This document shows positions 45,395 through 54,313 of a stretch of DNA of 64,000 nt, one piece after another. The stretch's first letter is position 1, and every line of letters begins with the position of its first letter. This stretch comes from Alkaliphilus transvaalensis ATCC 700919 (GTDB lineage Bacteria > Bacillota > Clostridia > Peptostreptococcales > Natronincolaceae). Both the position numbers and the translations under genes were made by a program. The DNA lies in contig NZ_JHYF01000001.1 of assembly GCF_000621485.1 (NCBI RefSeq), positions 62,001 to 126,000 on the forward strand, given 5' to 3'. A model generated the notes under the pieces. The model did not search any database. It was not told the origin of the DNA and saw nothing but the letters and a program-made list of their open reading frames with translations.

Positions 45395-46459
45395 ATGAAT
45401 CCAAAAATCAATGTATACTTAAATAAGTTGCAGCATAACACAGAAGTATTAGTAAAACAATGTTATGATGCTGGTATTGATGTGGCGGCTGTTACAAAGG
45501 TTTTCTGTGGTAAACCAGAAATAGCTGAAACGATTGTAAAGGGTGGAGTCAAGTATTTAGCAGATTCCCGTATAGAAAATTTAGCAAAGATGAAGGAGCT
45601 TCCTTTAGAGAAAATATTATTGAGACTTCCCATGATTAGTAGAGCGAAGGAAACCGTCCAATTTGCCGACATTAGCTTAAACTCTGAATTAGAAACAATT
45701 GAAGCCTTAAACGATGCAGCTCTAGAGCTGGGTCAACCTCATAAGGTAATTCTAATGATGGATTTAGGTGATTTGAGGGAAGGGATCTTCGATAACGAAG
45801 AACTTCATAGGGCATTAAAGCGAATTAAGGAACTACAAAATATTAAAGTAGTTGGCATTGGCACAAACTTAACTTGTTATGGTGGCGTGATTCCCGATGA
45901 TGAAAACTTAGGTAGGTTACTGGAAACAGCTAAATTGATTGAAGCTGAACTAGGATATCCCGTTGAAATGATTAGTGGAGGTAATTCTAGTAGTATTTAC
46001 CTTTTAGAGAAACAAGGGATGCTTAAAGGAATTAACCATTTGCGGTTAGGAGAATCAATTGTATTGGGCTATGAGACAGCCTATGGAGAAAGAATTCCTA
46101 ATACCTTTGATGATGCCTTCCAACTGGTGGCTGAAATTATTGAGATAAAAGAAAAGCCCTCTATTCCAATTGGAACCATTGGAAGGGATGCCTTTGGTAA
46201 CGTACCAGAGTTTGAAGACAAAGGAAAGCAAAGAAGAGCAATTCTAGCTGTAGGGAAGCAAGATTTTGGCACCCATTCCATCATTCCACTAGATACGGAG
46301 ATCGAGATTTTAGGTGGCAGTAGCGACCATTTAATTATCGACCTCACCCATTGTCGAAGGGAATATAAGGTGGGGGATGAAGTAACTTTTAACCTAACCT
46401 ATGGTTCTTTACTGGCCCTAATGACCAGTGAATATATTTATAAAAATTGTATTAAGTAA
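45395..46459 (+). CDS. orr: Ornithine racemase
   Basis: 354 residues, alanine-racemase-type N-terminal TIM barrel. The PLP lysine is in VAAVTKVFCG. The segments MDLGDLREGI and SGGNSSS are typical of the Orr branch. It converts L-ornithine to D-ornithine, the substrate of OraSE. Last gene of the operon; SD is AGGGAGAGGG. Family members can act on other basic amino acids, but the context fixes ornithine. Confidence 0.93.
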   Translation: MNPKINVYLNKLQHNTEVLVKQCYDAGIDVAAVTKVFCGKPEIAETIVKGGVKYLADSRIENLAKMKELPLEKILLRLPMISRAKETVQFADISLNSELETIEALNDAALELGQPHKVILMMDLGDLREGIFDNEELHRALKRIKELQNIKVVGIGTNLTCYGGVIPDDENLGRLLETAKLIEAELGYPVEMISGGNSSSIYLLEKQGMLKGINHLRLGESIVLGYETAYGERIPNTFDDAFQLVAEIIEIKEKPSIPIGTIGRDAFGNVPEFEDKGKQRRAILAVGKQDFGTHSIIPLDTEIEILGGSSDHLIIDLTHCRREYKVGDEVTFNLTYGSLLALMTSEYIYKNCIK

Positions 46460-46556
46460 GGCAAGTTACCATACTTCATATTTTTTTAAAAAGAAAAATA
46501 AAATGCCATAATGGCTTTTAGAAGAATTAAACAATCTAATTTCATTTATCTAAAAG

Positions 46557-46607
46557 ATAGGTAGACTACATTATTTTAATAGTTATGTAGTTCTACCTAT
46601 TTTTTTA
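46557..46607. terminator. Terminator of the ornithine operon
   Basis: ATAGGTAG-ACTACAT (46557-46571) pairs with ATGTAGTTCTACCTAT (46585-46600) with one bulged base, then TTTTTT. The 3' arm overlaps the last codons of the convergent minus-strand gene. Confidence 0.85.
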
Positions 46608-47380
46608 GGACTGCAACCATTACTAAAATCAGAAAGGAGGAAGTCTGATTCTAGTTTTAAATTATTTAATAAGAGCTGAAGAGAATTTTCATTTTTATTA
46701 ATTTTGAGGGAATCGGCTAATATTTCTTGTTTTTCATAAAAATCTGGTATGTTTTTTGTATAGGCTGTCTCTAACTCAGTTAAAGTCTTTTCGCTAATAT
46801 TACCTTCTACTTTTACAATCTCGTACCAAAAGGGGTAAAATATAGACAGTTGAATAAATTCTTTTAAATTGTTGGCAATTCTACCATAGAAGCCGTCTTG
46901 GCCAACATACCCTATCGGAATGTCTAAGTCTGAGAAATTACAATGGTCTCCAATAGATCCAAGGTAGTTTCTATCTTGATCCATAGCAAAAACAACAAAT
47001 AGTTTAGATGATTCAAAGATAAAGTCTTCATCTTTTTTATCGTAGCATAGATTAAGGCCACAAATTTCTTTCAAAAGTTGATAGGTTGTATCAAACTGAT
47101 ATTCTTTAAGACTAGGTTCAAAGAGGAGGCCTTCATTGGATAGTGTCAGGTTATCGACAGTCCAATATAAACCACACGATCCGTCTATTCTACTGGTTTC
47201 TATAAGCCAATCATACTGCAAGTTTAAGAGTTTGATCGTTTCTTCATGAGTCTGTTCCCTTAATAAAAGATGATATTTCTCTGTAATCTCAGTTAATAAG
47301 GTTTCCTTCATTTTTAAATTATTTTTGGAAATAGGTAGTTTTCTAAAAACTAATTCAATGCATTCATAAAGAAAGTCCAT
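46583..47380 (-). CDS. Unrecognised soluble protein, faintly SMI1/KNR4-like
   Basis: 265 residues, no signal or membrane helix. Residues ~135-185 (AMDQDRNYLGSIGDHC, then IGYVGQDGFYGRIANNLKEFI) have the look of SUKH/SMI1-KNR4 proteins, a fold frequent in toxin-immunity proteins, but the match is only by eye. Its 3' end runs into the ornithine-operon terminator. A start at ATG follows TAGGAGGG. It is next to a 12-bp minisatellite. Function not assigned. Confidence 0.65.
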   Translation of the reverse strand: MDFLYECIELVFRKLPISKNNLKMKETLLTEITEKYHLLLREQTHEETIKLLNLQYDWLIETSRIDGSCGLYWTVDNLTLSNEGLLFEPSLKEYQFDTTYQLLKEICGLNLCYDKKDEDFIFESSKLFVVFAMDQDRNYLGSIGDHCNFSDLDIPIGYVGQDGFYGRIANNLKEFIQLSIFYPFWYEIVKVEGNISEKTLTELETAYTKNIPDFYEKQEILADSLKINKNENSLQLLLNNLKLESDFLLSDFSNGCSPKKIGRTT

Positions 47381-47492
47381 AAAATCCCTCCTATAAAAAA
47401 GCTCACCATTTAGTTTTCTATACTTTTCTTTAGTTATTCTAGATTGATAATAAAAATCCTTTGAAAATAGTAAAAACCTGGCAAATAGGATT

Positions 47493-47671
47493 ATAAATCA
47501 AATCATAAATCAAACAAATCATAAAACAAATCGTAAAACAAATCGTAAAACAAATTACAAAACAAATTACAAAATAAATTACAAAATAAACTACAAAACA
47601 AATTACAAAACAAATTACGAAATAAATTTATAAATCAAGTTATAAATCAAGTTATAAATCAAGTTATAAAT
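47493..47671. repeat. 12-bp minisatellite, about 15 degenerate copies
   Basis: Units drift from AAAACAAATCGT through AAAACAAATTAC and AAAATAAATTAC to AAATCAAGTTAT, keeping a 12-bp period over ~180 bp. It lies in a 430-bp gap (47381-47810). One frame would read KQIV/KQIT repeats but meets stops, so it is not coding. The rest of the gap holds the promoter at 47740. Confidence 0.85.
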
Positions 47672-47739
47672 AAAATGGTAAAATCTAAAAAGATGAAGTA
47701 TGATCTTAAAAACATCTGCTAAGGAATAAATAGAAATTA

Positions 47740-47768
47740 TTGACAAAAGAACATCAGTTCGATATAAT
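47740..47768 (+). promoter_or_regulatory. Perfect consensus promoter of the ridA-like gene
   Basis: TTGACA (47740-47745), 17 bp, TATAAT (47763-47768): both hexamers and spacing ideal. Confidence 0.85.
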
Positions 47769-47810
47769 AGCTATAATTATAATAAAATTAAAAAGTTAGG
47801 AGATGTTGAG

Positions 47811-48185
47811 ATGATCAAAAGAACCTACAGCCACTGTGGTGATGAAACATGCCCTGCTTGTGTTGTTGCTGGAGAGTATATTTATTTAGCCCATCATGCA
47901 GGAGGTCATGATCGGGAGGACATTGTTTATCAAATGGAGGCTAGCTTTAATGCTTTAAAAAGCACCTTAGAATCGGTAGGAGCAACCTTAACTGATTTAG
48001 TACAAATCAATTTGTATCTTAGGGATATTAAAGATTTTAGAAAAGCAAGGGATGTCTTTTACCAGTTTTTTGATGGTGATTTTCCTGCAAGAACGACGAT
48101 TACAACCGAGTTTGTAAATCCAACATGTCTCTGTATGATTGATGGAGTTGCATATAAAAAAACAGGTGTAGGCAAATGGAATTGA
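47811..48185 (+). CDS. RidA family protein
   Basis: 124 residues. The C-terminal key arginine is in FPARTTI, and DLVQINLYLRDIKDF is the usual core. RidA proteins hydrolyse reactive enamines/imines made by PLP enzymes. The N-terminus has extra cysteines (SHCGDETCPACVV) not typical of archetypal RidA. Read from a consensus promoter; overlaps the next gene by 10 bp. SD is TTAGGAG. Confidence 0.88.
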   Translation: MIKRTYSHCGDETCPACVVAGEYIYLAHHAGGHDREDIVYQMEASFNALKSTLESVGATLTDLVQINLYLRDIKDFRKARDVFYQFFDGDFPARTTITTEFVNPTCLCMIDGVAYKKTGVGKWN

Positions 48186-49060
48186 TAAGTGCAAAGAAAT
48201 TACTATCACCTTGGCAAAAGGGAGATCATTGGTTTGCTACAAACTACAACTTCAATATCTATAAAGGGTGTAGTCACGGTTGTATTTATTGTGACTCAAG
48301 AAGTCAATGCTATCAAATAGAGAACTTCGATGAAGTACGGGGGAAAGAAAATGCTATTGCTATTTTAGAAATGGAATTAATATCGAAGAAGAAGAAGGGA
48401 ATCGTTGCTACAGGAGCAATGAGTGATCCTTATAATCCGCAAGAAAAGAAGTATGAGCTTACTAGAGGAGCCTTAAAACTTTTAGCTAAATATGGCTATG
48501 GTGCTAGTGTTACTACTAAATCAGATCTTGTATTAAGGGATATTGATTTATATAAAAAAATTGCAGAATTTTCTCCAGCAGTAGTACATTTTACAATTAC
48601 AACAGCAGAGGATCATCTTTGTAAGTTAGTTGAATCTAATGTTACTGTTTCTTCTAAAAGATTTTTAGCTATAAAAAAACTTTCAGAAGTAGGAATTTTT
48701 ACAGGGGTTAGAATTTGGCCAATATTACCTTTCATTAACGATTCAGCGGAAAATATTAGACAATTGATAAGAATGAGTGCAGAGGCTGGGGCAAGATATG
48801 TTAGTCCCTATTTTGGGGTTACCCTTAGACAGAACCAACAAACATATTTCTACCAAGCTTTAGATCGGAAGTTTCCAGGTTTAAAAACAAAATATATTCA
48901 GGCCTTTGGTAATCGTTATGAATGTATTTCACCTAATAAAAATCGACTTAATACAATTTTGGTTGAAGAATGTAATCGGTATGGTTTACTTTTTCGAATG
49001 GAGGATATTGTCAAGGCTATTAAGGAAAAATACGAGGTAAATCAAATTTCTTTTTTTTAA
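48176..49060 (+). CDS. Radical SAM protein, SplB-like/Rv2578c type
   Basis: 294 residues. The CX3CX2C motif is in CSHGCIYCDS (residues ~32-41), inside the motif NIYKGCSHGCIYC typical of the SplB-like radical SAM family whose members include spore photoproduct lyase relatives of unknown function. TGAMSDPYNPQE is another family mark. Only the three canonical cysteines are clearly conserved, so substrate is unknown. Overlap with the RidA-like gene (10 bp) implies coupled expression. Confidence 0.87.
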   Translation: MELISAKKLLSPWQKGDHWFATNYNFNIYKGCSHGCIYCDSRSQCYQIENFDEVRGKENAIAILEMELISKKKKGIVATGAMSDPYNPQEKKYELTRGALKLLAKYGYGASVTTKSDLVLRDIDLYKKIAEFSPAVVHFTITTAEDHLCKLVESNVTVSSKRFLAIKKLSEVGIFTGVRIWPILPFINDSAENIRQLIRMSAEAGARYVSPYFGVTLRQNQQTYFYQALDRKFPGLKTKYIQAFGNRYECISPNKNRLNTILVEECNRYGLLFRMEDIVKAIKEKYEVNQISFF

Positions 49061-49104
49061 TACAAAGTAAAATTCTCCATTATAGATATTATAGTACTAA
49101 ATTT

Positions 49105-49140
49105 CTCTCCTCCTCAATAAGATGATTAAGAGGAGGGGGG
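49105..49140 (+). promoter_or_regulatory. Hairpin hiding the SD of the RHH-GNAT gene
   Basis: CTCTCCTCCTC (49105-49115) pairs with GAGGAGGGGGG (49130-49140), 11 bp including two G-T pairs. The 3' arm is the SD of the ATG at 49144. There is no T tract on either strand, so a terminator role is unlikely. Confidence 0.6.
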
Positions 49141-49143
49141 AGC

Positions 49144-50232
49144 ATGAATAAAAAAATTGAATTAGAACTTTCTCATGAAATCTATGAAACCCTTAAAAAA
49201 TCAGCTAAAAGAAGAGGAATGACAGTAGATGACTATATTGAATATCTCTTAAAAGAAGGGCTAGCAAAGGATCAACTAAGGGAAAACAACTTGATTCAAT
49301 ATAAGGATTATATTATTAAAGAATTAGAGACGTTACTAAAGAAGGTTAAGGGCTTATCAAATAGTGATGATAATCCACAAAACAGTAAGGTATTAATTTA
49401 CTCCTATAAAATGTACAAACATTCATTACCTAAAGACATCGATCAGATCATACAGCACTACAAGATAAGAGGTTGGTTTAATGAAGATTATTTTTACTTT
49501 ATTCTAGATAAGAAAGGAATCGTTGGGTATATGGGGTTAAGCCTTGAAAATGAAGAATTACCCTTTGGAGAGTACTTTTTTGTCTATAGCCTTCATTTAT
49601 CTAAAAAATATCATAATAGCCAGAACACAAAGTACATCGCTGGTTTCCTTCAAGCAATTGCTAAAAAATCAAGTTGTCATAGTATTGATATAGCAAGTAC
49701 ATTAACAAACATAGATAGTAAAATTCTTGAAGAGATGGGTTTTATTAAATTTGATAGGGCTCAAATTATTAAAGGGGTAACGAAAAATAAAGAATATGAA
49801 GTAATGAAGTGCAACCAACAGAAGATAAAGTTGGAGGAAGTGATCGATAAAAATTATATAAATAGTGGACGTAGTGTGCCTATTCGTTTTTTATATCGGC
49901 AATGGTTAGAAAAAGAGGAAGAAGTAGACTTTACTCTTTATAACATGTTACGAAATGGTAAGGAGCTAGAGTATATTGTCGTTTCAGAAAAGATCAATAA
50001 GGGAAAAGATGGTTACACTAAGTATACAGTCTTAGTAGAGCCTACATTATTATTTGATGAAGTTTCATTAAAAAGTATCTACCTAACTAAAATGAATAAT
50101 GTGATGACAAATGAAAAACGAGGAAAAGTTCAAATATCAATGCCAGATGAACTCTTAGAAATAGGAGAATTAATGACAGAAGATACCACAACAGAGGTAA
50201 CTTGGTATAGAAAGTTAGTGATGCACAACTGA
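49144..50232 (+). CDS. Ribbon-helix-helix/acetyltransferase-like fusion
   Basis: 362 residues. Residues 1-45 (KKIELELSHEIYETLKKSAKRRGMTVDDYIEYLLKEG) read as a ribbon-helix-helix DNA-binding unit. A short coiled linker follows. Residues ~80-215 resemble a GNAT acetyltransferase (YFFVYSLHLSKKYH...TKYIAGFL, EEMGFIKFDRAQI), and the last ~140 residues are of unknown type. RHH+GNAT in separate proteins is the toxin-antitoxin layout; here both lie in one chain. SD hidden in a hairpin. Function not known. Confidence 0.65.
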   Translation: MNKKIELELSHEIYETLKKSAKRRGMTVDDYIEYLLKEGLAKDQLRENNLIQYKDYIIKELETLLKKVKGLSNSDDNPQNSKVLIYSYKMYKHSLPKDIDQIIQHYKIRGWFNEDYFYFILDKKGIVGYMGLSLENEELPFGEYFFVYSLHLSKKYHNSQNTKYIAGFLQAIAKKSSCHSIDIASTLTNIDSKILEEMGFIKFDRAQIIKGVTKNKEYEVMKCNQQKIKLEEVIDKNYINSGRSVPIRFLYRQWLEKEEEVDFTLYNMLRNGKELEYIVVSEKINKGKDGYTKYTVLVEPTLLFDEVSLKSIYLTKMNNVMTNEKRGKVQISMPDELLEIGELMTEDTTTEVTWYRKLVMHN

Positions 50233-50351
50233 GGCAATAGCCTAATACCATACCATAACGATAAATTGATTAACAACTTATGGAAATTTAAAATTCCTCA
50301 ACCCATCGTTTAAATGGAAAATAAAATTTATAGTTAAAACTAAAAATTAAT

Positions 50352-50395
50352 AATAAGGGAGGCCCATCAACTAGAGAAGGGTCTCCCTTATTTTA
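50352..50395. terminator. Convergent terminator
   Basis: AATAAGGGAGGCCC (50352-50365) pairs with GGGTCTCCCTTATT (50379-50392), one G-U pair, with T-rich ends on both strands. Confidence 0.85.
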
Positions 50396-50414
50396 TTTCT
50401 AATTTGGCATTAAT

Positions 50415-50933
50415 CTATAGAATCGCTAAGATGATTAGAATGAAATATAACATTTGAACATGGTCTTTTTGATTTTGTAATTGTGTCTTCAAGTTAGTAT
50501 TTTCTAAAGTAAGTTTTGATAGGTTAGCTGAAAGATCGGAAACTTTTGTAATATCGTTTTTATACATTTCGTAATTTTTTAGTTCATCTTCTAAGGCTAG
50601 GATCTTTTCGGTAGATTCCTGTAATCGAATTTCCAGCGTAGCCAGTTGATTTTCAGAATGGGAAAGCTGTTCTCGTAGATAATTAACATCATTATTTTGA
50701 ATATTAGGGGCTAGACTTTCTTCCGATTTGAAGACATCTCTTTTTATTAAAGGTGGTTCCTTAACAGGTAGTGGCTCCATCTTAACAGGTGAACTCTTTT
50801 CTTCAGCGATTTTGTCAATTTTGTCATTTTTATCCTTTTGATCATTTTTTTCAATAACTTCTGTCTTTGAATCTTTCTTCTCAATAATATTTTTAGGGAC
50901 AAAGTTATGATTCGTTGGTTGGTACTTCATCAT
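50415..50933 (-). CDS. Coiled-coil protein with C-terminal membrane helix
   Basis: 172 residues. Lys/Asp/Glu-rich disordered N-terminus (residues ~1-70), a heptad coiled coil (~85-150; LREQLSHSENQLATLEIRLQ and DLSANLSKLTLENTNLKTQL), and a hydrophobic tail helix (MLYFILIILAIL) at the very end. GGAGGTGATC upstream sets the start at 50933. It overlaps the beta-propeller gene by 29 bp. The paralogous locus (56018) has propeller and coiled coil fused, suggesting that this protein is the propeller's partner. No family recognised. Confidence 0.72.
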   Translation of the reverse strand: MMKYQPTNHNFVPKNIIEKKDSKTEVIEKNDQKDKNDKIDKIAEEKSSPVKMEPLPVKEPPLIKRDVFKSEESLAPNIQNNDVNYLREQLSHSENQLATLEIRLQESTEKILALEDELKNYEMYKNDITKVSDLSANLSKLTLENTNLKTQLQNQKDHVQMLYFILIILAIL

Positions 50934-51969
50934 ATTGATCACCTCCAAAACCAAGAAATTCAATACTTGGATATTCAGTTCCATACAAGAAATCGCTAAT
51001 TAAATTATTTTTAAAGTCTGGTTTATTAACACTATAACGGTAGCGCTTAAAGGATTTTGTTTTAGAATTGCTCTCAACTTCTGGTTTGCTCCAATTTTTC
51101 CCATAATCGCCACTGGTGACAACTGCTAAATGACTAAATTGTACCCACATGCAGTAAATTTTTTTATTAATAAAGACTAGATGGGGAAAGGAGCAATTCA
51201 ATTGGGTTGAAAGGGTAACGATATCTTTTTCACTAAAATTAATATTCTTAAAATCAGATTTTAAATATTTTACTGTTAGGCCGTTTTCCTCTTGATAATG
51301 GCACCAAACCATATGTAGATAACCATTAAAGTCTATAAAACCATCTAAGTAGAGTTTTCTATCATTACTATTAGTTAACTGTTGAGGTTTACCCCATTGA
51401 TTATTGGCTGAGTCATAATGAACAATGAATAACTCTTCCTTTTGATTAACAATGGAAGTGTAGAGGATAATAATTTGGTTTTGATAGGACATCACTTTAT
51501 AAGGGTTAACAAATTTGTTAAATCTCATTGTACAAACATTGTTACTAATCCATGTTTTTTCTTTTTCATCAAAGGTATAGTGGAAAAGAGCGCATCTTTC
51601 TTTTTCATTTCCTTGCTGTAAATCATAAAAAATATGAATTTTTTTTCCAATGGTTTTTATTTTAGGATAAAAGATTTTTTCTGATCTTTTTAGCTTTGTA
51701 AGTTGGATATTTTTCCAATGTTCTTTAGCCTTATAGTTGTAATATAGATCGCCATCATAATGATAGCTTACGATATGAATTTGATCTTTATCATCAATTT
51801 CTATATCGAGACTACTACAACGCTTTTCAAAAACATTTTCTTTGTCAGTCCATTTTCTTTGGTGATTTGAAGATATACAAGATATTTCTTCTTTTTCATT
51901 TAGGTAGAAGTTATAGATTTTATCTTTGGAATCATGGATTAGAAATTCATGCTTTCCCGATAATGGCAT
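50905..51969 (-). CDS. Sialidase-like beta-propeller protein
   Basis: 354 residues of repeated four-strand blades. A bacterial-neuraminidase Asp-box-like motif is visible in TSGDYGKNWS, and the blades share DFNGYLHMVWC, KDQIHIVSY and GKKIHIFYD patterns. No signal peptide and no catalytic set of a true sialidase (Arg triad) can be identified, so it is probably a binding/structural propeller. It pairs with the overlapping coiled-coil gene. A second copy is at 56018. SD is AGGAAGTGATC. Confidence 0.75.
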   Translation of the reverse strand: MPLSGKHEFLIHDSKDKIYNFYLNEKEEISCISSNHQRKWTDKENVFEKRCSSLDIEIDDKDQIHIVSYHYDGDLYYNYKAKEHWKNIQLTKLKRSEKIFYPKIKTIGKKIHIFYDLQQGNEKERCALFHYTFDEKEKTWISNNVCTMRFNKFVNPYKVMSYQNQIIILYTSIVNQKEELFIVHYDSANNQWGKPQQLTNSNDRKLYLDGFIDFNGYLHMVWCHYQEENGLTVKYLKSDFKNINFSEKDIVTLSTQLNCSFPHLVFINKKIYCMWVQFSHLAVVTSGDYGKNWSKPEVESNSKTKSFKRYRYSVNKPDFKNNLISDFLYGTEYPSIEFLGFGGDQYDEVPTNES

Positions 51970-52036
51970 ACGATCACTTCCTAACTAATTTTAGTAAAAT
52001 ATATGCAACTTTTAAATAAAAATTACTCATAAGTAG

Positions 52037-52065
52037 CACAGATAAGAGGGGGATTACATATTTTA
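52037..52065 (+). promoter_or_regulatory. Sigma-K-like promoter
   Basis: CACA (52037-52040), 16 bp, CATATTTTA (52057-52065). Both parts agree with the Bacillus late mother-cell consensus (mACm-N16-CATAnnnTA). It points to expression in the mother cell of the gene at 52119. Confidence 0.62.
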
Positions 52066-52118
52066 CAGTAATAGCAAAATTTTAAATTTATAATCAATAA
52101 AAAAAGGAGTTGAATTAT

Positions 52119-53033
52119 ATGTCTAAAAAACCTATTGATGTTAGTCCAGAGGCAATAGACGATAGATGCTGTATAGCCGATACTGGCTGTTACTTTGATG
52201 GAAGAATGGATAATATAGTTGGAGAATGTATCTTTGTTGATAAGGTTTATGATTCAGTAACATTTAACTTACAAGGATTACAACCAGCTTCTAAAGTGCC
52301 TTTTGGCGCATTACCAGCATCCAAGTGTGGTCCAAAGTCTAGAATAGTTAGAGTATTGGATATTAGAAGTAGAAAGTTTTTTAATCCTAAAAACATAAAT
52401 GACACAAGAAATCTAACGATAACGCCTAAAACTAATCTATCTGGAGCACAATTTGTTACAGATGAAAAGGGCTGCCCAGTAGTTGTACCTGGTCCTGCTG
52501 GATTACTACAGTATTTAATTTATACTGATACATCTGATTGTGATGAAGAAGGCTTAGGAACACCAATATTTGGGTCTCAAGAAATTTCTATTACTGGTTC
52601 AGTATTAGTTGAAGTTGACGTTGAATACATTGATGCATTAGGAAATATTCAGTTTGCAACTCTAAGGGGAAGAGTACCAGTTAATCAAACCCTAACAAAC
52701 TTCTTTGAATTATGTATGCCTTCAGTTTTCCTTGGAGCATTCTTACCACAGTTTACTGAATTCTGCAACATATCTTTTATTACTAGATTAGCAACTCAAA
52801 GTATTTCAAGAGACATAAACTTTAACCCAGTAACTGGTGAAATTACACTGAACCTAATTGTAGCTTTATGTATTACTTGCGAAAAGAAAATTAAGGTTCC
52901 GGTTCAATTATGCGTACTAAGTACTGGATTCTGCGAACAAAGACCTAGAGTTAGACAGATTTGTGGCGATGACTTCCCATCATTATTCCCACCACAGGTT
53001 AATGAACCTTTTGTTGGGCCAATAGACTGCTAA
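52119..53033 (+). CDS. Cysteine-rich structural-looking protein, possible spore coat/exosporium
   Basis: 304 residues, ~20 cysteines, beta-rich, no signal peptide or membrane helix. GECIFVDKVYDSVTFNL near the start and DDFPSLFPPQVNEPF near the end match the pattern of the two shorter proteins at 57738 and 58428 (VDKVYFSC ... FFPPQLED). The outline recalls SPOCS/DUF3794 proteins of spores, though no exact match is claimed. Start moved to 52119 for AAAGGAG. Sigma-K-like promoter upstream; divergent from the propeller/coiled-coil pair; strong terminator after it. Confidence 0.72.
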   Translation: MSKKPIDVSPEAIDDRCCIADTGCYFDGRMDNIVGECIFVDKVYDSVTFNLQGLQPASKVPFGALPASKCGPKSRIVRVLDIRSRKFFNPKNINDTRNLTITPKTNLSGAQFVTDEKGCPVVVPGPAGLLQYLIYTDTSDCDEEGLGTPIFGSQEISITGSVLVEVDVEYIDALGNIQFATLRGRVPVNQTLTNFFELCMPSVFLGAFLPQFTEFCNISFITRLATQSISRDINFNPVTGEITLNLIVALCITCEKKIKVPVQLCVLSTGFCEQRPRVRQICGDDFPSLFPPQVNEPFVGPIDC

Positions 53034-53041
53034 CTTAACTA

Positions 53042-53088
53042 AAAAATCTGGTATCTAGACACACTGGTGTTTAGATACCAGATTTTTA
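53042..53088 (+). terminator. Terminator after 52119-53033
   Basis: A 21-bp stem (53042-53062 and 53067-53087; AAAAATCTGGTATCTAGACA with one mismatch) with a 4-nt loop and T tail. Confidence 0.9.
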
Positions 53089-53262
53089 TTTTCTATGAAT
53101 AGGTGTTTAGAGACATGTGATATCATTTCCCAGCATAACTAAGAAGGATTGGAAATGAAGGTCCCTTTCAATTATAATAAAAGAAGAGAAGAACAACTGA
53201 TAAAAAAATGTTAAGTGATAGTGTTTTAGGAAACTGCGTAAATAAAAGGAGGTAGTGGCGTT

Positions 53263-54303
53263 ATGAACACTCAACAAATATTTGATTTTAGAAGTGATAC
53301 AGTGACCCATCCAACAGAAGAGATGCTTAAGGAAATTGTAAAGGCTCCATTAGGGGATGATGTTTATGGTGATGACGAAACAGTTAATCTGTTAGAGGCA
53401 AAAACAGCCGAATTAATGGGAAAGGAAGGGGCCTTATTTGTTCCATCAGGAACAATGGGGAACTTAATTGCTGTACTAGCCCATACAACACCTGGACAAG
53501 AGGTTATTTTGGAAGAGAGTTGTCATATCTACCTATATGAAGTCGCAGGAATTGCAAGAATTGCAGGTGTACAAGCTAAACCGATAAAGGGGAAAGACGG
53601 CATGATCTTAGCCAAGGATATTGAGGGAGCCATACGCCAAGAGAATATCCATTTCCCAGAAACAGGTTTAATTTGTTTAGAGAACACCCATAATATGGCG
53701 GGAGGGGTTGTTTTACCTTTAGAAGAAATGAGAAAAGTATATGAGTTGGCTAAAATAAAAGAGATTCCCCTACATATAGATGGTGCTAGAATTATCAATG
53801 CCGCCCATCATTTAAAGGTAGATGTTAAAGAGATTACTCAATATGCTGATTCTGTCATGTTCTGCCTGTCAAAGGGTTTAAGTGCACCAATCGGAAGTAT
53901 GCTGGTTGGTACGAAAGATTTTATAAAAAAAGCTAGAAAACTGCGTAAAATGCTAGGGGGCGGAATGAGACAAGTGGGGATTATAGCAGCTGCAGGGTTA
54001 GTTGCCTTAAGGGATCACAGCCAATGGATGGAAGAAGATCATCTGAATGCTAAAAAACTAGCATTTGGTCTAAATCTTATTGATGGCGTAAGGGTTAATT
54101 TAGATAAAGTACATACAAATATCCTTATGGCAGACATTAGTGAAACAGGCTTTAATGCATATGATCTAGTTAATAGAATGTCTGAAAAGGGTCTCTTAGT
54201 TAATCCTAGAAATGAAAGATTAATTAGATTCGTGACCCATCGAGGAATAAATAATAGGGATGTAGAGGCCGCCATTAAAATTGTAAAAGAAATATTAGCG
54301 TAA
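53263..54303 (+). CDS. ltaE: Low-specificity L-threonine aldolase
   Basis: 346 residues, PLP fold type I. DFRSDTVTHPTEEM at the start, the PLP lysine in FCLSKGLSAPIG, and HIDGARIINAAHHL. It splits threonine into glycine and acetaldehyde. SD AAAGGAGGTAG. Housekeeping gene sitting between the two copies of the propeller module; 10 bp before rarA. Confidence 0.95.
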   Translation: MNTQQIFDFRSDTVTHPTEEMLKEIVKAPLGDDVYGDDETVNLLEAKTAELMGKEGALFVPSGTMGNLIAVLAHTTPGQEVILEESCHIYLYEVAGIARIAGVQAKPIKGKDGMILAKDIEGAIRQENIHFPETGLICLENTHNMAGGVVLPLEEMRKVYELAKIKEIPLHIDGARIINAAHHLKVDVKEITQYADSVMFCLSKGLSAPIGSMLVGTKDFIKKARKLRKMLGGGMRQVGIIAAAGLVALRDHSQWMEEDHLNAKKLAFGLNLIDGVRVNLDKVHTNILMADISETGFNAYDLVNRMSEKGLLVNPRNERLIRFVTHRGINNRDVEAAIKIVKEILA

Positions 54304-54313
54304 GGGTGAGGAA

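Noticed and set aside
47493-47671. CRISPR-like array
   Set aside because: Period is 12 bp with no spacers and no cas genes nearby; it is a degenerate minisatellite.
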